DNA of 64,000 nt, taken from positions 1,612,001-1,676,000 of the forward strand of contig OY756150.1 in assembly GCA_963576785.1 (NCBI GenBank), read 5' to 3'. Both the position numbers and the translations under genes were made by a program. Below, piece by piece: positions 1-11,940 of this stretch. Every line of letters begins with the position of its first letter. The stretch's first letter is position 1. The notes beneath the pieces were generated by a model. It saw only the letters and a program-made list of their open reading frames with translations, made no database searches and was not told the origin of the DNA. Source of the stretch: Chlorophyllum brunneum (Eukaryota; Basidiomycota; Agaricomycetes; Agaricales; Agaricaceae).

Positions 1-66
1 AAATGAACCAGAAAATTAACAAGTTCTCTGGCATAAAATCCTAAGGCACCCCCCCACATTATCAGG

Positions 67-142
67 GGCAGCAGCAGCAGCAATAGTAGTAGCAGCAATA
101 GCAGCAGCAGCAATAGCAGCAGTAGTAATAGCAGCAGCCTCA
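67..142 (+). repeat. (CAG/TAG/AAT)n trinucleotide microsatellite
   Basis: Runs of CAG interspersed with AAT and TAG triplets sit in the 5' Gag-side part of copia-1. The related copia-1b copy has CTG-rich sequence at the matching place (about 34680-34800), so the repeat belongs to the element. In frame it would code for Gln/Ser-rich sequence. Confidence 0.8.
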
Positions 143-266
143 GGGTGAGGAAGAAAAGAAGAAGCAACAATATGGCAAGTGTGGCAGCAGCAAAGGCCAA
201 ATAAATGAGGTTAATGCTGGGCAACCAGCACCCTCTGGAAATGATGCCAGGCAACCAGCCTATACT

Positions 267-770
267 ATGGACTCTGTCAACTTTGGCTTTGCCAAGATGA
301 CAACTAAACTGAAGAAAAATACTCACAGCCTTGTCTCAGAGGCATGGTCCTCTGGACCAATCCTTTCTCTCCTCTCACAGATGAAAAATCCTACTGAGAA
401 AAAGACTCAAGATCCCTGGTGCCACCTATCTCCATACACAGCTGCTAAGGTAAAAGCCTTGGATCTTTATGAGAAATGCATGGGAAACACTTCCCCCTCT
501 CCCAACTGGCCTCTCCTCAAATGGCCACCTCCATTATGGAGGTTGACAAATTATTTGGCACTATTCCAGCAGCCAAACCAGTTGTGAGCATTCCAGCTCC
601 AACTGCCGTCAAGATGGACAAGAATGCAGTGTCAATGGGATCTGAGGACAAGGACTACTCAGATAAAGCAATAGCAGGTAAGCCAAATCTTGCTAGCTCT
701 TTACACAAATCTGAAGATTGCTGCAGGAGTATCATATGCATTGCTGATGTCCAGGGAGACTCTTGACTGG
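267..770 (+). pseudogene. Copia-1 Gag-region remnant
   Basis: Two overlapping open frames (267-587 and 476-766) match the minus-strand copia-1b pieces at 34526-34756 and 31663-31968, for example the shared DSVNFGFAK and KALDLYEK motifs and the EDKDYSD motif. The shift of frame inside the region shows an indel. It lies directly upstream of the aspartic protease, so it should be the C-terminal part of Gag or the Gag-protease spacer. No clear CCHC knuckle is visible. The function is assigned from position only. Confidence 0.55.
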
Positions 771-841
771 GTGCATGGAGTGCAACCTCAGCCAATGTAG
801 ATTCTTGGATAAATAGCTGGACTACTTATGTACACAATTAT

Positions 842-1390
842 GTGCAATTATATAATACTTCAGAAATACAATTTTCTTCTCTATTTTCAAGAGTGAAGAA
901 TATGTGTGAAATAACACATAGCTGCAGTAGTGCATGTGGATGCACAATGAATAGGCAATCTTGTAAAATGAGTGATGAATGGCTTTTGGACTCTGGTGCC
1001 TCCCTTAATATTACTCCAAACAAGAGGGATCTTGTTGATATCATCAAAGGTTCTTTTGGATCAGCATTAATTGCAGATGGATCCACACTTTCTATCGGAT
1101 CTTATGGCACTGTCTATTTAGAGACAGAAGTAAAACTTGAGTCCAGCAAAGTTCAGTGGCAGACTCTGGGCCTTCACCTGGTATATCACATACCAAAGTT
1201 AGATATAAGACTTCTCTCAACTGGATCCATCATGGATAAAACTGGTCTGATGGCAGAAATGTCCAGTAGAAAGACCATCATTCATGACATTTGTGGTAAA
1301 CTATTTCTGAGTGGACAATATTGCCAGGGTGCTTCTTCAAACCAAGTTTACTTTGTGGACATGTGCATCTTGTGCAATGGAGATCTTTGA
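842..1390 (+). pseudogene. Copia-1 aspartic protease region
   Basis: A 182-codon open frame contains WLLDSGASLNITP near residues 47-59, the active-site DSGA signature of copia-type retropepsins, followed by conserved strand segments ending in LLSTGSI. The protease would cut the Gag-Pol polyprotein in the virus-like particle. It runs straight into the pre-integrase region in a different frame. The minus-strand relative at 31000-31640 carries the same segment. Confidence 0.8.
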
Positions 1391-2290
1391 TTCTCCTTGG
1401 CATCAATCAACAAAAATACCACATCCTATGATATCTGGCATCGAAGATTTGTACACCCATCCAATTAGGCTCTGGGATATGTGCCAAAACATGGAATCTG
1501 TCCTGGTGCTCCCACCAAGGGAACAAAAGGTTTGCTCTGGTTGTGTGCTTGAAAAGCTGCCAAACAAGGCCTACCATGAGAACACATCTTGCATGTCTGA
1601 GATCCTTGAATTGATTCATTCAGATCTTCGGGAACTCCCCATTGTTTCTTACCATAAGTTCAAATGGGTTATGACATTCCTTGATGACTACTCTTCCTCT
1701 GTGTGTATTTCCTTTTTGTACAATAAATCAGACACTGCATGTACCTTCAAGGCATATGCTGAATTGGTGATGAACCAAACAGGCAAATGCATCAAGTGAG
1801 TGCACTCTGATAATAGAGGAGAATATATGTCTCAGGAACTCAAGAACTACTTTGCTGAGAAAGGAATTCTTTATGAAACAAGTGCACTGCACATTCACCA
1901 ATAGAATGGACATACTGAATGTCTTAATCAAACACTTCTAGAAAAGATGCAATCTATGCAACTTGAAGCATGCCTTCTAGCTAGCTACTGGGAGTTTGCA
2001 TTTGATATGGCCACTCATGTCTATAACAGAACATGTATAAAGTACCTGAAATGGGTCACCCCTTATAAGACATAGTTTGGAAGGAAACCTAATGTTTCTC
2101 ATCTCCAAGTGTTCATTTGTGGAGCCTATGTATATCTTCCTGATGAGGTGTGGCAAGACAAACTTGTGCCCAAATTGGAAGTGATAATCTTTATCAGTTA
2201 TACAGGTGATGGCAGCAACTTCAAATTTATGCACCATCAACAATTTTATCTTCATCTCCCCCCATGCTGTCTTTGATGAACTCGATTTTC
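1391..2290 (+). pseudogene. Copia-1 integrase remnant
   Basis: Broken frames encode the GAG-pre-integrase zinc-binding segment (IWHRRFVHPSN at about 1433-1465) and the integrase core: HSDLRELP, YKFKWVMTFLDDYSS, NRGEYMSQELKNYF, then ETSALHIHQ and NGHTECLNQTLLEKM. These match rve-type copia integrases and align with copia-2 integrase at 9455-10100. Several stops, including TAG in HQ*NGH at about 1902, and frame changes make it non-coding. Confidence 0.75.
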
Positions 2291-2325
2291 CCAGATGTCC
2301 ATCACAGTCTGAATGACAAGGTATA

Positions 2326-2742
2326 TTGCCACCTACAGAAAGCAATTTGAACAAGAGATTAAATCCTCCCCCTTCTGGAGATAGATTTGTTCCAAGACCA
2401 TCCAGTCCAAGTGTGCCATATGCTGGACCACAGCCACCACCTCCTTGTCCACAAACTCCTACTCCTAGTCCCAGAGAGCAGACTCTATTGCCTCTGTCTT
2501 CTTCCTCTTCTAGAGAATCTTCTCTAGGATTATCCTACAAGAATACAACTCCACCTCCCTCTCCACCTATGCTATCTCAGCCTCCAGGAGGAGTTAAGGT
2601 TGAGGATAATGTTGAGAAGACTGCACCTGCACCTAATCCACATGCTGATGACTGGGTTCCCATACCCATTCTGGAAGAAATCTTCATTTCTTATCCAGAC
2701 ATTGAAGCACCAAGAAAACTTCATGATCAAACCACTCTCTAG
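2326..2742 (+). pseudogene. Copia-1 proline-rich integrase-RT linker
   Basis: A 138-codon frame is very rich in Pro and Ser (many PPP, SPS and PPPSPP runs). It occupies the place between integrase and RT where copia elements carry a poorly conserved, low-complexity linker; copia-2 has a Pro-rich linker at 10215-10760. No catalytic motif is visible. Confidence 0.6.
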
Positions 2743-3182
2743 GTTCCATGAAGAAAAGGAAATATCTATGGTGACTGCTAACACCCAAAGGATATCCTTA
2801 AGGACTATAAAAGGTACAAGTCTTTTGGTCAGCCTAGACCAGGACAATGGAATCCTTGCCAACCTAATGCCCCCCAGGGCTTGGTGATCACATTCCAGGA
2901 GAAAATAAGTATGTACCTGACAGGCCACAACCTCCTCCACCAGCATATGAGCAGAACATTGATATTGATTTGCCCATGCTTGAACCAAGTGAGGAAGAGC
3001 TTTGCCAATTAATTTGCAAAGGTAGAATGGAGCTAATCCATTATTGCCTCTCTAAGGCCAGTATAGCTTCTCTGTCACCACAGCCAGTCCAATTTCAGGA
3101 CCTTGCCAAGTTGCTACCTGCTGAGCATGACCAATAGCTTAAGGCATACCTTGAAAAGCTCAATGCACTCAGATAATGCAAT

Positions 3183-4599
3183 ATGTACAAGTTAGTTGAC
3201 CACCCTACCAAGGGTGTCAATATTGTCAAAAACAGATGGGTCTTCAATACTAAGTCAGATGAATGCCTCCGTGCTCAACTAGTAGCAAAAGGTTTCTCAC
3301 AGAAGGAAGGCCTCAATTATAACAAGCTTTTCTCTCCAGTTGTCCACTACAAAACTTCTTGTCTCCTGTTCTTCTTAGCAGCAGTCAAAGATTGGGAGAT
3401 CAAAAGCATTGACGTAAAAACCACCTATTTATATGGCAATCTGGATGAAGAGATCTTCATGGAGCAACTGGAAGGATTCACACTTGGACAAAATAAAGTG
3501 TGGATGTTACAAAAAGCATTGTATAGCCTTAAGCAAGCTGGCTTGGCTTGGTGGCACATGATGATGAAGTCACTGCTTACCATGGGTTTCAAGCAATGTC
3601 TATCTGATGCCAGAGTATATGGCTTGATCATGATTGCCCTTGTCTGTGTTGACAAGGTTGTCTTCATGGGCAAGAAGTGCCCCTTCTATTACCAAATGAA
3701 GAAAAACTTCATGGAATAATGGGAATGTTGTGACCTTGGAGAAACTACTGAGTTTCTTGGCATGACTATCTCACAGGACCAGAAGAACAAACAGATCTAT
3801 GTTAATCAGATTTCATATCTCAATAGGGTCTTTATCAAATTTGGTGTTACTGCAAGGCTGACTCAAATGCCTCTTCTGGCAGGATGTGCCTTTATGCCCT
3901 ACAAGGGTACTGTTGACCCTAAGTTCTGCCAGAAGTACCAACAACTCATTGGATCCCTGATGTATCTCATGATTGGCTTGTGACCTGATATTGCTTATGC
4001 CATTGTGAAACTCAGTCAGCAGATAGCTAGTCTGTCAGAGGAGCATTACAAGCACAGTTTATACTTGTGCCACTACCTTCTGAGTATGTGATGCTATTGC
4101 CTAGTCTTTAATGGGCAATCTAAGAAGTCTATTCAGGACTTCTCTGATTCTGACTTTGCAGGATGTCTTGCTACATACAAGTCTACTTCCAGCAACCTAG
4201 TCTTGTTTGCCAATGGACCAGTTTCCTGGTTGAGTTGCTGACAAGCCACTGCAGCATTGTCTACCACAGAAGCCAAGTATGTTGCCATGTGTGAGACATC
4301 TTGTCAACTGATCTGGATCCATCAGCTACTAGGTGAGATTGGTTTTGAACAACTTGCTCCATATCTTATGTGTGACAATTTGGGTTTGACTTTCTGGACT
4401 TCTAACCTGGTTGTTGAACATTGATCCAAACATGTCATGATTTACTGGCACTTCATCCATGAACTTGTTGAGACAGGTAATATTGAATTATTTTATGTTG
4501 AGTCTGAAAAGAATCCTGCTGATATCTGTACAAAAAGTCTGGATACTGTTAAATTCCAATTATGTCACAATTATTTACCTATTCAGCTTGGTGCTTGAT
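3183..4599 (+). pseudogene. Copia-1 reverse transcriptase and RNase H remnant
   Basis: The RT part (3183-3983) has NRWVFNTKSD, AQLVAKGFSQ, LFSPVVHYKT, IDVKTTYLYG and ALYSLKQAG, all conserved in copia RT. The catalytic YVDD box is degraded to CVDK, so the enzyme would be inactive. From 3984 the RNase H part follows in pieces: DSDFAGC, STTEAKYVAMCE and MCDN carry the catalytic acidic residues. It ends with NPADICTKSLD and a stop at about 4599. Multiple TGA and TAG stops interrupt both domains. Confidence 0.85.
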
Positions 4600-4626
4600 T
4601 CATATTGCACTTTGAGCTAGGAAAAG

Positions 4627-5070
4627 TGTTGTCATTTGTACTTTCTAAGCTGTATTACATGTGACTAGCTCTTCAGTATATTATTCTCATATATTCATCA
4701 TTGAGACTGCACCCTCTGACTCACATTATGCACCTCTTACTCATGTATTTCATGAGCTGACTGATCACTATCACTCCAATTATACTACTGGACACTGCTG
4801 ATGATATTGCAGTGTTTTAAGGGACTCCATAGTCATTACTGACTCATTATGCATAGTTATTACTTGTAGGTCTTAGGGTTTGCTACCTAGACATTTAGTA
4901 TATAAAGCAGCATATATTTCCTTATGTTTCCTTAGACAATCTACTTGATTCTTCTACTCACTCTACTCAACTCACAGTAACTCTACTTAGCAACTTTACT
5001 GTTCTAACTACCTAACTATCAGTAAGTCAGATTATTCATCTGTTACTGCATGTTACTGTGCTGGAAAACA
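4627..5070 (+). repeat. Copia-1 3' LTR
   Basis: The LTR starts TGTTGTCATTTG just after the purine-rich tract ending GGAAAAG and appears to end in GGAAAACA at 5070. The end is placed by the TG...CA rule and by the start of gypsy A1 homology. The first 125 bases are matched by the truncated copy at 23461-23586. Confidence 0.65.
4899..4907 (+). promoter_or_regulatory. TATA box in copia-1 LTR
   Basis: TATATAAAG lies about 170 bases before the LTR end, the expected place for the U3/R promoter. It is inferred from sequence only. Confidence 0.55.
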
Positions 5071-5697
5071 AGGTAGGTTAAATATGATGGGTTTGGTTGG
5101 TGGGTCAAAGTTGGGGATATGGATTAGGAGATGGTCTACTTTGTCCCTCATGTCTGGTTCTATTAGTTGTTCTGCTACTGATTTCTCTATTCCTTCCATT
5201 CCTTTGTCTAGCCATTTTTGTTCATCTTCTTTGTGGTATGGTAGCTTGTCAGGTAATGTGGTTGGGGTGTATGAATCAAGGTCCATCAGTTGTCAGGCTA
5301 GTTGGTATGTGGGATTATCACTCAAGTTGGTAAGGTAGTTAAGCCTTTTACCTGTCATAACTAGGGCACTTTGGATGCATTGTTTTGCATCAGAGTATAC
5401 CAATACATTAAGATTGGTAGCTGCTTTATCCAGCAATTCCTTCATGAGTTTATGTTTTCCAGTTGATATAGTGGCTGGCAGGGCTCTGACAGTGGTGACA
5501 AGTAGTATGCAGCTTAGGGCTTTGGCTTGGACTTGGAGGTTGTTGATGGCATAGGCAATGTATGTGAGTCCTTTGGTTGTGGAGGTGTAGTGTTTGATTT
5601 GGTCTTCAGTGGATTGGGTGTTGAGGAGATTGTTGAGTTCTTGCTCAAATTCTGTGTCATTGGCTGGGAAGGGAGTGGGTTTGCATTTAGCATGCAT
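5071..5697 (-). pseudogene. Gypsy A1 ORF3 (post-Pol extra ORF), partial
   Basis: An ATG at 5697 (MHAKCKPTPFPAND) opens a frame running to 5296. One TGA follows in LA*QLMDLD (A4 has LARRLMNLD, so CGA became TGA), and the same frame continues to about 5071. It matches ORF3 of A2, A4, B1 and B2. There is no recognised domain; the predicted protein is helical and Leu-rich. The C-terminal third is missing beyond the copia-1 junction. Confidence 0.7.
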
Positions 5698-5738
5698 GGT
5701 ATGTTGTGGAGATAATTGGCAAAGTCTAGAGTGCAGTG

Positions 5739-5743
5739 GATAC
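5739..5743. repeat. Target site duplication GATAC, left of copia-2
   Basis: GATAC directly precedes the LTR start and is repeated at 12525-12529 directly after the other LTR. Joining the two sides restores the gypsy ORF3 leader seen uninterrupted in A4 near 46800. Confidence 0.93.
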
Positions 5744-6316
5744 TGTTGAAGTTTTGGACATACTCTAGAAATAGACTATGAGGTCATTATGATAATAATA
5801 GACTGATCCGTTACTTTCCAGTAACTTCAATTCCATAATAACTTCCTATGAGTTGCTCTGCATACGATGAGAGTCATAAGTACTTGATAGATTATTCTAC
5901 ATAGTACCAATGACTAGTATACTATGTTCTGCAGTACTCCACAGGCACTACGCCGCAGTTAAAGAGAGTCATAAGGAACAATCTATGCATTACTAGTATT
6001 TTATGTAGTATGACTCGCCTATGTTACAATATGTATATAAACCCTATGTAGCAGACCTAGTTCTGCATCTTGTTCAATCGAACAATCTCTTCATCATTGC
6101 TTATCTTCTACCATACAACACCAGTCTCGATCTCCTCGACTTTGACCTGTCTACTTCTGACACCGACCTCTTTATTACTCATATCTGTCTATCCAAATTA
6201 CCTTTCTACAGGTATCAGATAGAAGCGTATTATATTGGTGAGTAGACCCTACATTCTCTCCTACTGCATTTACTGCTGCCCCTAGCAAACAACTTGTTAT
6301 GGTCATTTCCTCAACA
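5744..6316 (+). repeat. Copia-2 5' LTR (573 bp)
   Basis: It begins TGTTGAAG and ends CCTCAACA. I compared it by eye along its length with the 3' LTR (11952-12524) and see three differences: T/C, T/C and A/G near 6268, 6287 and 6306. Only the A/G difference is at a CpG. Confidence 0.95.
6034..6041 (+). promoter_or_regulatory. TATA box in copia-2 5' LTR
   Basis: TATATAAA lies in the middle of the LTR and is present at the same place in the 3' LTR and in the 60446-61017 LTR. Confidence 0.6.
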
Positions 6317-6331
6317 GGTTATGGGCCCCGG
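6317..6331 (+). other. Copia-2 primer binding site, initiator tRNA-Met anticodon arm
   Basis: GGTTATGGGCCCCGG follows the 5' LTR directly. GGTTATGGGCCC is the exact complement of GGGCCCATAACC, the anticodon stem-loop of many eukaryotic initiator tRNA-Met genes (as I recall that sequence). Priming from an internal half-tRNA of initiator Met is established for Drosophila copia. The match to this host's own tRNA is inferred. Confidence 0.75.
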
Positions 6332-6476
6332 TAGCCTTACCAATGGTTAAACCATTATCATCCCCTCTAACCGAGATAGGATGATAGGGCTTTACCTGAC
6401 AGAGTTATCCTTGCATTTTGATCATTGCTGATACAAGAATTTTCTTCTAGAAAGAAATTCACTTGACGAAGATATT

Positions 6477-9400
6477 ATGTCTACCAATAATATCGTCGCT
6501 GGTTTGCCTAAGCTTAATAGGCCTAAGAACTATGTGTTCTGGTCTAGAAGGCTTCAGGATGCCTTAACCCTCATTACTGTCACTGGCTCCGACCAGTCCG
6601 GATGGACTGTGACAGAAAAAGATCTCTCCACTAAAAATCCTGCCGCTTTAATGGATGAGGATAGAAGGAGAGATCAATTGAGAGGTCAGGCATTGGCTGT
6701 TATGAATGGCACCTTACCTGATTCCCTATTACTCCATGGACATGACGCTCCTGGATTCCTTTGGAGTGATTTGAAAACTTGCTTTGGGACACCTTCTCCC
6801 ACTGCAGTATATTCAATCCTCCAAAGGATGCTGTGAAAGCGCATCTCTGGGAATCAAGATCCAGCAATGGATCTAGCTAAGTTGAGAACAATGGCTTCTC
6901 AATTAGAAACAGCTAAAGTTAATTTGCCAGAAGTTCTTGGTGCAATGATCGCTTTGAATGCATTACCACCTGATTGGAATGCGGTGGCACAAACAACATT
7001 GGCAAATAATCACAATGTTGTTGATATGACCTGGAAGGTAGTTCAGCAGGCTATAAATGCTGAGTGGTCAAGATGTGAAGGGTCAAGACCTAACATGTCT
7101 AACTAGCAAGCATCTTTCGCCACTACTGCCAACTACCAAGCTCGCCCTCAGGGCAACTTCCCCAGGACTTGCCCTGGGCCACCCTGGAACCGCTTCCACC
7201 CTGGAGGCAATACCAGGGCCCAGCCTGTGAGAGGTCCACATCACCCTGCCAATCCGAGTGGGCAGCCCCCTCAGCCTTCTCCTCCTACTCCTACCTGGAT
7301 TAATGTCCAGAAGAAGAAGAAGAAGCCCAAGAAGCACCAGGGTAAACCACAGGCCCACATGGTGGAAGCCATGGTGGGCTTTGCCGCTGCCATAGAACCG
7401 GCAGTCCACCACCTCTCTGGTCCGGGGATTCCCCCCTTTGACTCAATGAGGCGCATGGACATGTCTTGACCTGTTCCCGCTCCTGCTCCTCCAACCACTC
7501 ATGTTCTAGTGAGTGAGAGACCTAAGCCTCTTACTTGGGTTAATCCCAAGAAGGTCCAGCAGGCACAAGAGAATGCTCATGCTGAGCTCAAGAAGAAGGT
7601 ATGTGCTGAGGCATGAAACTTATGCTTCACTGCCCTTCTCGAAAACTCACTGTGGATTCAACAGGTGATCACCTGGTGCAACCACGTCACTGGTCCTTCG
7701 CCCATGCAAACGGCAAAGAAACATGCCCTCAATCGTTATGATTGACAGATGCATGAGGTCTCTCATCCCCACACCCCACAAGGACAATCGGTGACACCTC
7801 CCAGTGCACCTTCGGTTCCTTCTGGTCACCCCCCAGGTTGTACCTGTAAGGGTCACACAAGGGTACGTAAATGGTTTTTAAAGAATCAGAACCCCAATAT
7901 TAATGTGACTCGCATCTGCTTCTCTTTCCTTTTACCCATTGGTTCACCATACACCTTAATGGTTTCTCCCAAATTTGGGAATAAAATCAATTTGGTTATG
8001 CACCATGTGGTAAAGATCCCAAGCATGGACTCGATCGCCCAGGGCGATTCTCTTGAACCCAGAGAGGTCTGGCCAATCTACTTTCCTCCTCTGGAGGAAA
8101 TAGTAGCTCTGGCCATCAGGACCTACAACGAGGAGTTCCCACCTCTTCCTCAGGCCTCCCCTCTGACAGAGCGATTCCAGAGTAAGAAATACTCTCTTAC
8201 TCAGAAGGTCAAGACCACTTACAGGCGACCTGCCACACTTACAGTGTTGGTAGATGAAGCCTTCAAGCGGCTTGAGAGCGAGAAGGAGGTCAACGACCTC
8301 ATGGCGCCAGCTCAGGATGTCGCCTATGACATCCGCGACCCCAGGAACCCTGCAAACGTTGCAGGACCCTCTTCTGGGCCTCTTCCAAAGTCCCCAAAGT
8401 CTGAACCATTTGCTTCAGCACCTCAATCTGAGGTGTCTCTCGGACTTTCGTCAATGGACTACGGAAGTGACTTCAAGAAGAAGGGAGGAGCTGGGTATGT
8501 AATCAATTTGATCTCAGATACTCTTACTAACCCTGATACACAGTCCTGTCACCAACATGCTGACTGGCCAACTTCGCAAGAAGAAGGGCAAGGGCAAAGG
8601 GAAGGGATGTCGGGGGCCAGGCATGTAGATACACAATTGGGATCTTTAGGATCCCATAATTATGTTGATACGTGTGAATGGATGAATGAGAAGTGTTTTA
8701 ACACTTCTCAACTTTTTTGTTTCTCCACACACATGCCTGATCAGTTCTTAAGAGTACCGGATCAAATAAGATCTTGATCACTAAGCAATGATCAAATTAT
8801 AATGCCACTAGAAGAATATAGTGACATATGGTTATTAGACTCAGGGGCATCATGTCATTATACCCCTTATGCAGAAGACTTCATCAACTTCAAAGAACTT
8901 GAAGTTTCAATCCCAATTAAGACTGTAGGAGCACAAGGTCCCTACCTTAATGCAGTTGGTCTTGGCACAGTTATGCTTAAGCATAGAGTCTATAACGGGA
9001 AGACTGACAGTATTCAACCAATGCAGATATTAATATATCCAGTCTTCCTTGTAAAAGGAACCTCTGAACGACTAATATCAGTGGGACAGTTATGCCAAGA
9101 TGGCAAAACTGTTAGAACAGATGCCAATAAATCAGTAGTAGTTGATAGCGAAGGAAATGCAATTCTTCAAGCATATCCTTCAGCAAGTTGTAACACTACT
9201 TTACATTTTGTTAATACCAAAATTGTACGTTCGGAACATGCAGCTATGACTGCAGATCCGATTGTTGGCTACAAAGTTGTACATGTGAGATTAGGACACC
9301 CCTCTAATTGTATCCCCAATCATTTTGAGAAAAATACGATTGGGTTTACTCTGGTGCAGATTCCCGAGCAAAAACCAGTCTGTGACAGTTGTGCCAAGGG

Positions 9401-11916
9401 AAAGATGCACCAGAAACCCTTTAGAGAGAACCCTACATACACAAAGCATCCATTCAAAAGAATTCACTCGGATTTGGTTGAACTTCCGATTCTTTCTTAC
9501 CATAAATTTAAATGGGTCATGACTATAATGGACAACTTTTCCTCTCATGGATGGATTCGCTTCCTCCATAAGAAATCAGAAGTAGCAGAAGAAATGAAAA
9601 ATTTCATTGTCTTAATTCAGACTCAATATGAGACTAAATTAAAATATCTCTGCACTGATAGAGGAGGAGAGTATGCAACTGACGAGTTACAATCTCATTT
9701 GTGCTCATTAGGGATTATACATGAGACTAGTGCACTGCACATACACCAACAAAATGGTCGAGCAGAATGCTTGAACTGAACTTTGATGGATAAAGCAGAA
9801 GCCATGAGGCATCATGCTTATATTCCCAATGGTTGGTGGGAGTTTTCTATAGATCATGCGATACATATCTATAATAAAACACTGGTATCACGGCTCATGT
9901 GGAAAACACCTTATGAAGTGTTGAATCAGAAGATTCCAGACATTTCCAAAGAGAGAGTCTTTGGCTGCAGTGCTTATGTCTTTCTTCCAAAAGAGATAAG
10001 AGACAATAAACTGACAGCGAAGTCAGAACTCATGATTTTCCTTGGTTGGACATCAGACAGGAAAAACTATTGTTTCATGAGGCACCTAAATGGAAATGTA
10101 ATCTATACATCTCCAACAGCCGTATTTAGCAAAGAATACTTCCCTAAATGTATTGGGAAAAAGCAAGAAGAATGGATGAACCAACCATCATCTTCTACTT
10201 CTTGAAGCACACCTTTGGAAGTAATTGTCTTCCATGCTCCAGATCCATCTACTGGTTTACCTATTGATAGACTACCAAATCCTATACTCCGAACTTCTTC
10301 CGAAAGTTCTCTGGAAGATAGGACTTATAGATCTGTTCATGGACAAATTCCAACTCCTTTCCCTGAACCTAAAAAGAATAAAGGAAAGGGAAAAGCACCG
10401 AATATTGACACAGATGTTCAGGAGGAGTGGGATAGTATTGTGCAAAACATTCTCTTTCCACCAAGAAAAGCACAAATACCAGAAGACGATGACAGTGATG
10501 GGTTATCATATGCTGATCCACCCAATCACCCTGAAGGTCCAAACCATCTGCCTTCTCCAAGAGATGATCTGGATGTACAGCCTTTCATACCCTATACTCC
10601 TGTTGGAGATGATCGGAATGCTGGTTCTTCTGTACTGCGAGGTCACTCGGATCAAATACCAGTTCCTGAAATACCTCAGAGACCGCAAAGAACCAGAAAA
10701 GTACCTGAACATCCAGCAAACTTCTATGGTTCTACGAAGCATCCGACCAAAATTCTCTAGGACTATGAGATGCTCCAACCTCCTAAGTCAAAATTAACAA
10801 GTTCTACAAGTAGACTCGTTAGACAAATTCGATCAGAGGCTTCCAAACCTGGAATAATTGATAGATGTTCTCAGCATGAAGCTTCTACAATAGAAGACTT
10901 ATGTAGAGAAGGAGGAGTAGGGATGATCGATTATCTGTGCACTCAAAAAGTCGAATCACCATTAGTTCCTATTTCTTTCAAGGATCTAGATCGACTACCA
11001 TCAGAAGAGAAATCTAAATGGTGGAAAGCATGCTTAGAAGAGTTAAATTCACTCAGAGAAAGACACATTTATGACTTAGCTAAACTTCCGCCTGGAAGAA
11101 GAGCTGTCAAAAATAGATGGGTCTTCACACCCAAATCAGATGGTCGATACCGTGCTCGACTAGTAGCAAAAGGATTCTCTCAGATAGAGGGAATCGATTA
11201 CGATGAATTATTTTCACCAGTAGTCCATTATGAGACAGCACGACTCATATTTGCAGTCGCTGCCCTCAATGATTGGGAGATGCTCAGTTTAGATGTTAAA
11301 ACTGCTTATCTCTATGGAAAACTGGATGAAGAGCTCTATATAGAACTTCCAGAAGGTTTCAATACAGGTCATGGTAATATGGTTTGGAAATTAAACTGAG
11401 CCATATATGGACTAAAGCAGTCTGGATGACAATGGTGGAAGGAATTGACTAAGTCAATGACTGATCTAGGATTTGTCCAATCCAAGTTAGATGCTGGAGT
11501 CTATTATTACTATGACCCTGAAACCAAAGAGCTTATTATAGCTCTAGTCTATGTAGATGACTCAATGTTCATTGGAATCAGAGGCTCTAGACTTCTACAT
11601 GAGAAGCGAGCACTCTTTATGAAGAAATGGGAATGCCAAGACCTTGGTCCAACTAAAGAGTTTCTTGGCATGAAAATTTCACGAAATCCAATAAACCGAT
11701 CAATTACCCTAGACCAAATAGATTATCTAGGAAAAGTTCTTGATCAATTTAAAGTAATTGGAAAAGAAGAAATTCCATTACCAAATAGTAGAAGACAGAA
11801 AGATTGAAATATTCTCTGTGAAAGGCATGGAAAATCCTGCTGATATTCTCACAAAGAATTTGGACAAAATTAAATTCAATCTATTCCGACCTTGCCTTGG
11901 CTTAACATTTGAGTGA
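6477..11916 (+). pseudogene. Copia-2 Gag-Pol polyprotein (in-frame stops, RNase H deletion)
   Basis: The start is the ATG at 6477 (MSTNNIVAGLPKLNR), a typical copia Gag start that embeds FWSRRLQDAL. In the same frame come a Gag UBN2-like part to about 7106, a GC-rich extension (7107-8777), protease (WLLDSGASCHYT at about 8829), GAG-pre-integrase with CDSCAKGK, integrase (MTIMDNFSS, DRGGEYATDEL, HQQNGRAECLN), a Pro-rich linker and RT (NRWVFTPKSDG, LDVKTAYLYG, YVDDSMFIG with catalytic YVDD intact). Stops lie at 6834, 7104, 7467, 7614, 7743, 8775, 9777, 10203, 10758, 11397 and 11427. RT then joins the last RNase H residues (NPADILTKNLD) out of frame. Confidence 0.92.
7107..8777 (+). pseudogene. 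Long GC-rich Gag-to-protease extension of copia-2
   Basis: This stretch continues the Gag frame for about 550 codons before the protease. It begins with Pro/Gly-rich sequence, then Lys-rich KKKKKPKKH, then a 342-codon open frame (7749-8777) with PREVWPIYFPPLEEI and EEFPPLP motifs. I recognise no domain and no CCHC knuckle. It is richer in G+C than the AT-rich protease and integrase that follow, so it may be a captured or fast-evolving Gag C-terminus. It shows no clear homology to copia-1. Confidence 0.6.
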
Positions 11917-11940
11917 TTAAAAACTCTACATCAATACAGA

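Larger units (their letters stand above)
1..5070 (+). mobile_element. Copia-1: decayed Ty1/copia LTR retrotransposon, left end outside window
   Basis: Order of parts is Gag-like, protease, integrase, proline-rich linker, RT, RNase H and LTR, which is the Ty1/copia order (integrase before RT). Reading frames change repeatedly and carry many stops, so the copy is dead. The right LTR begins with TGTTGTCATTTG at 4627 and seems to end with CA at 5070, where gypsy A1 ORF3 sequence starts. I infer that copia-1 is inserted in A1, with its 5' LTR and the rest of A1 lying to the left of the window. A related minus-strand copy lies at 30939-34951 and a piece of the same LTR at 23461-23586. Confidence 0.85.

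Noticed and set aside
67..142. Trinucleotide array as a CRISPR-like or regulatory repeat
   Set aside because: It is a simple microsatellite within the copia Gag region, with a related array in copia-1b.
6021..6245. 74-codon ORF in the copia-2 LTR, repeated at 12229-12453
   Set aside because: Identical because it lies in both LTRs; it overlaps the TATA box and U5 and has no protein-like features.
7599..7664. Possible 66 bp GT-AG intron inside copia-2 (GTATGT...ACAG)
   Set aside because: Its length is a multiple of three and the frame reads through it apart from one TGA that fits a decayed CGA, so a continuous Gag frame is the simpler reading.
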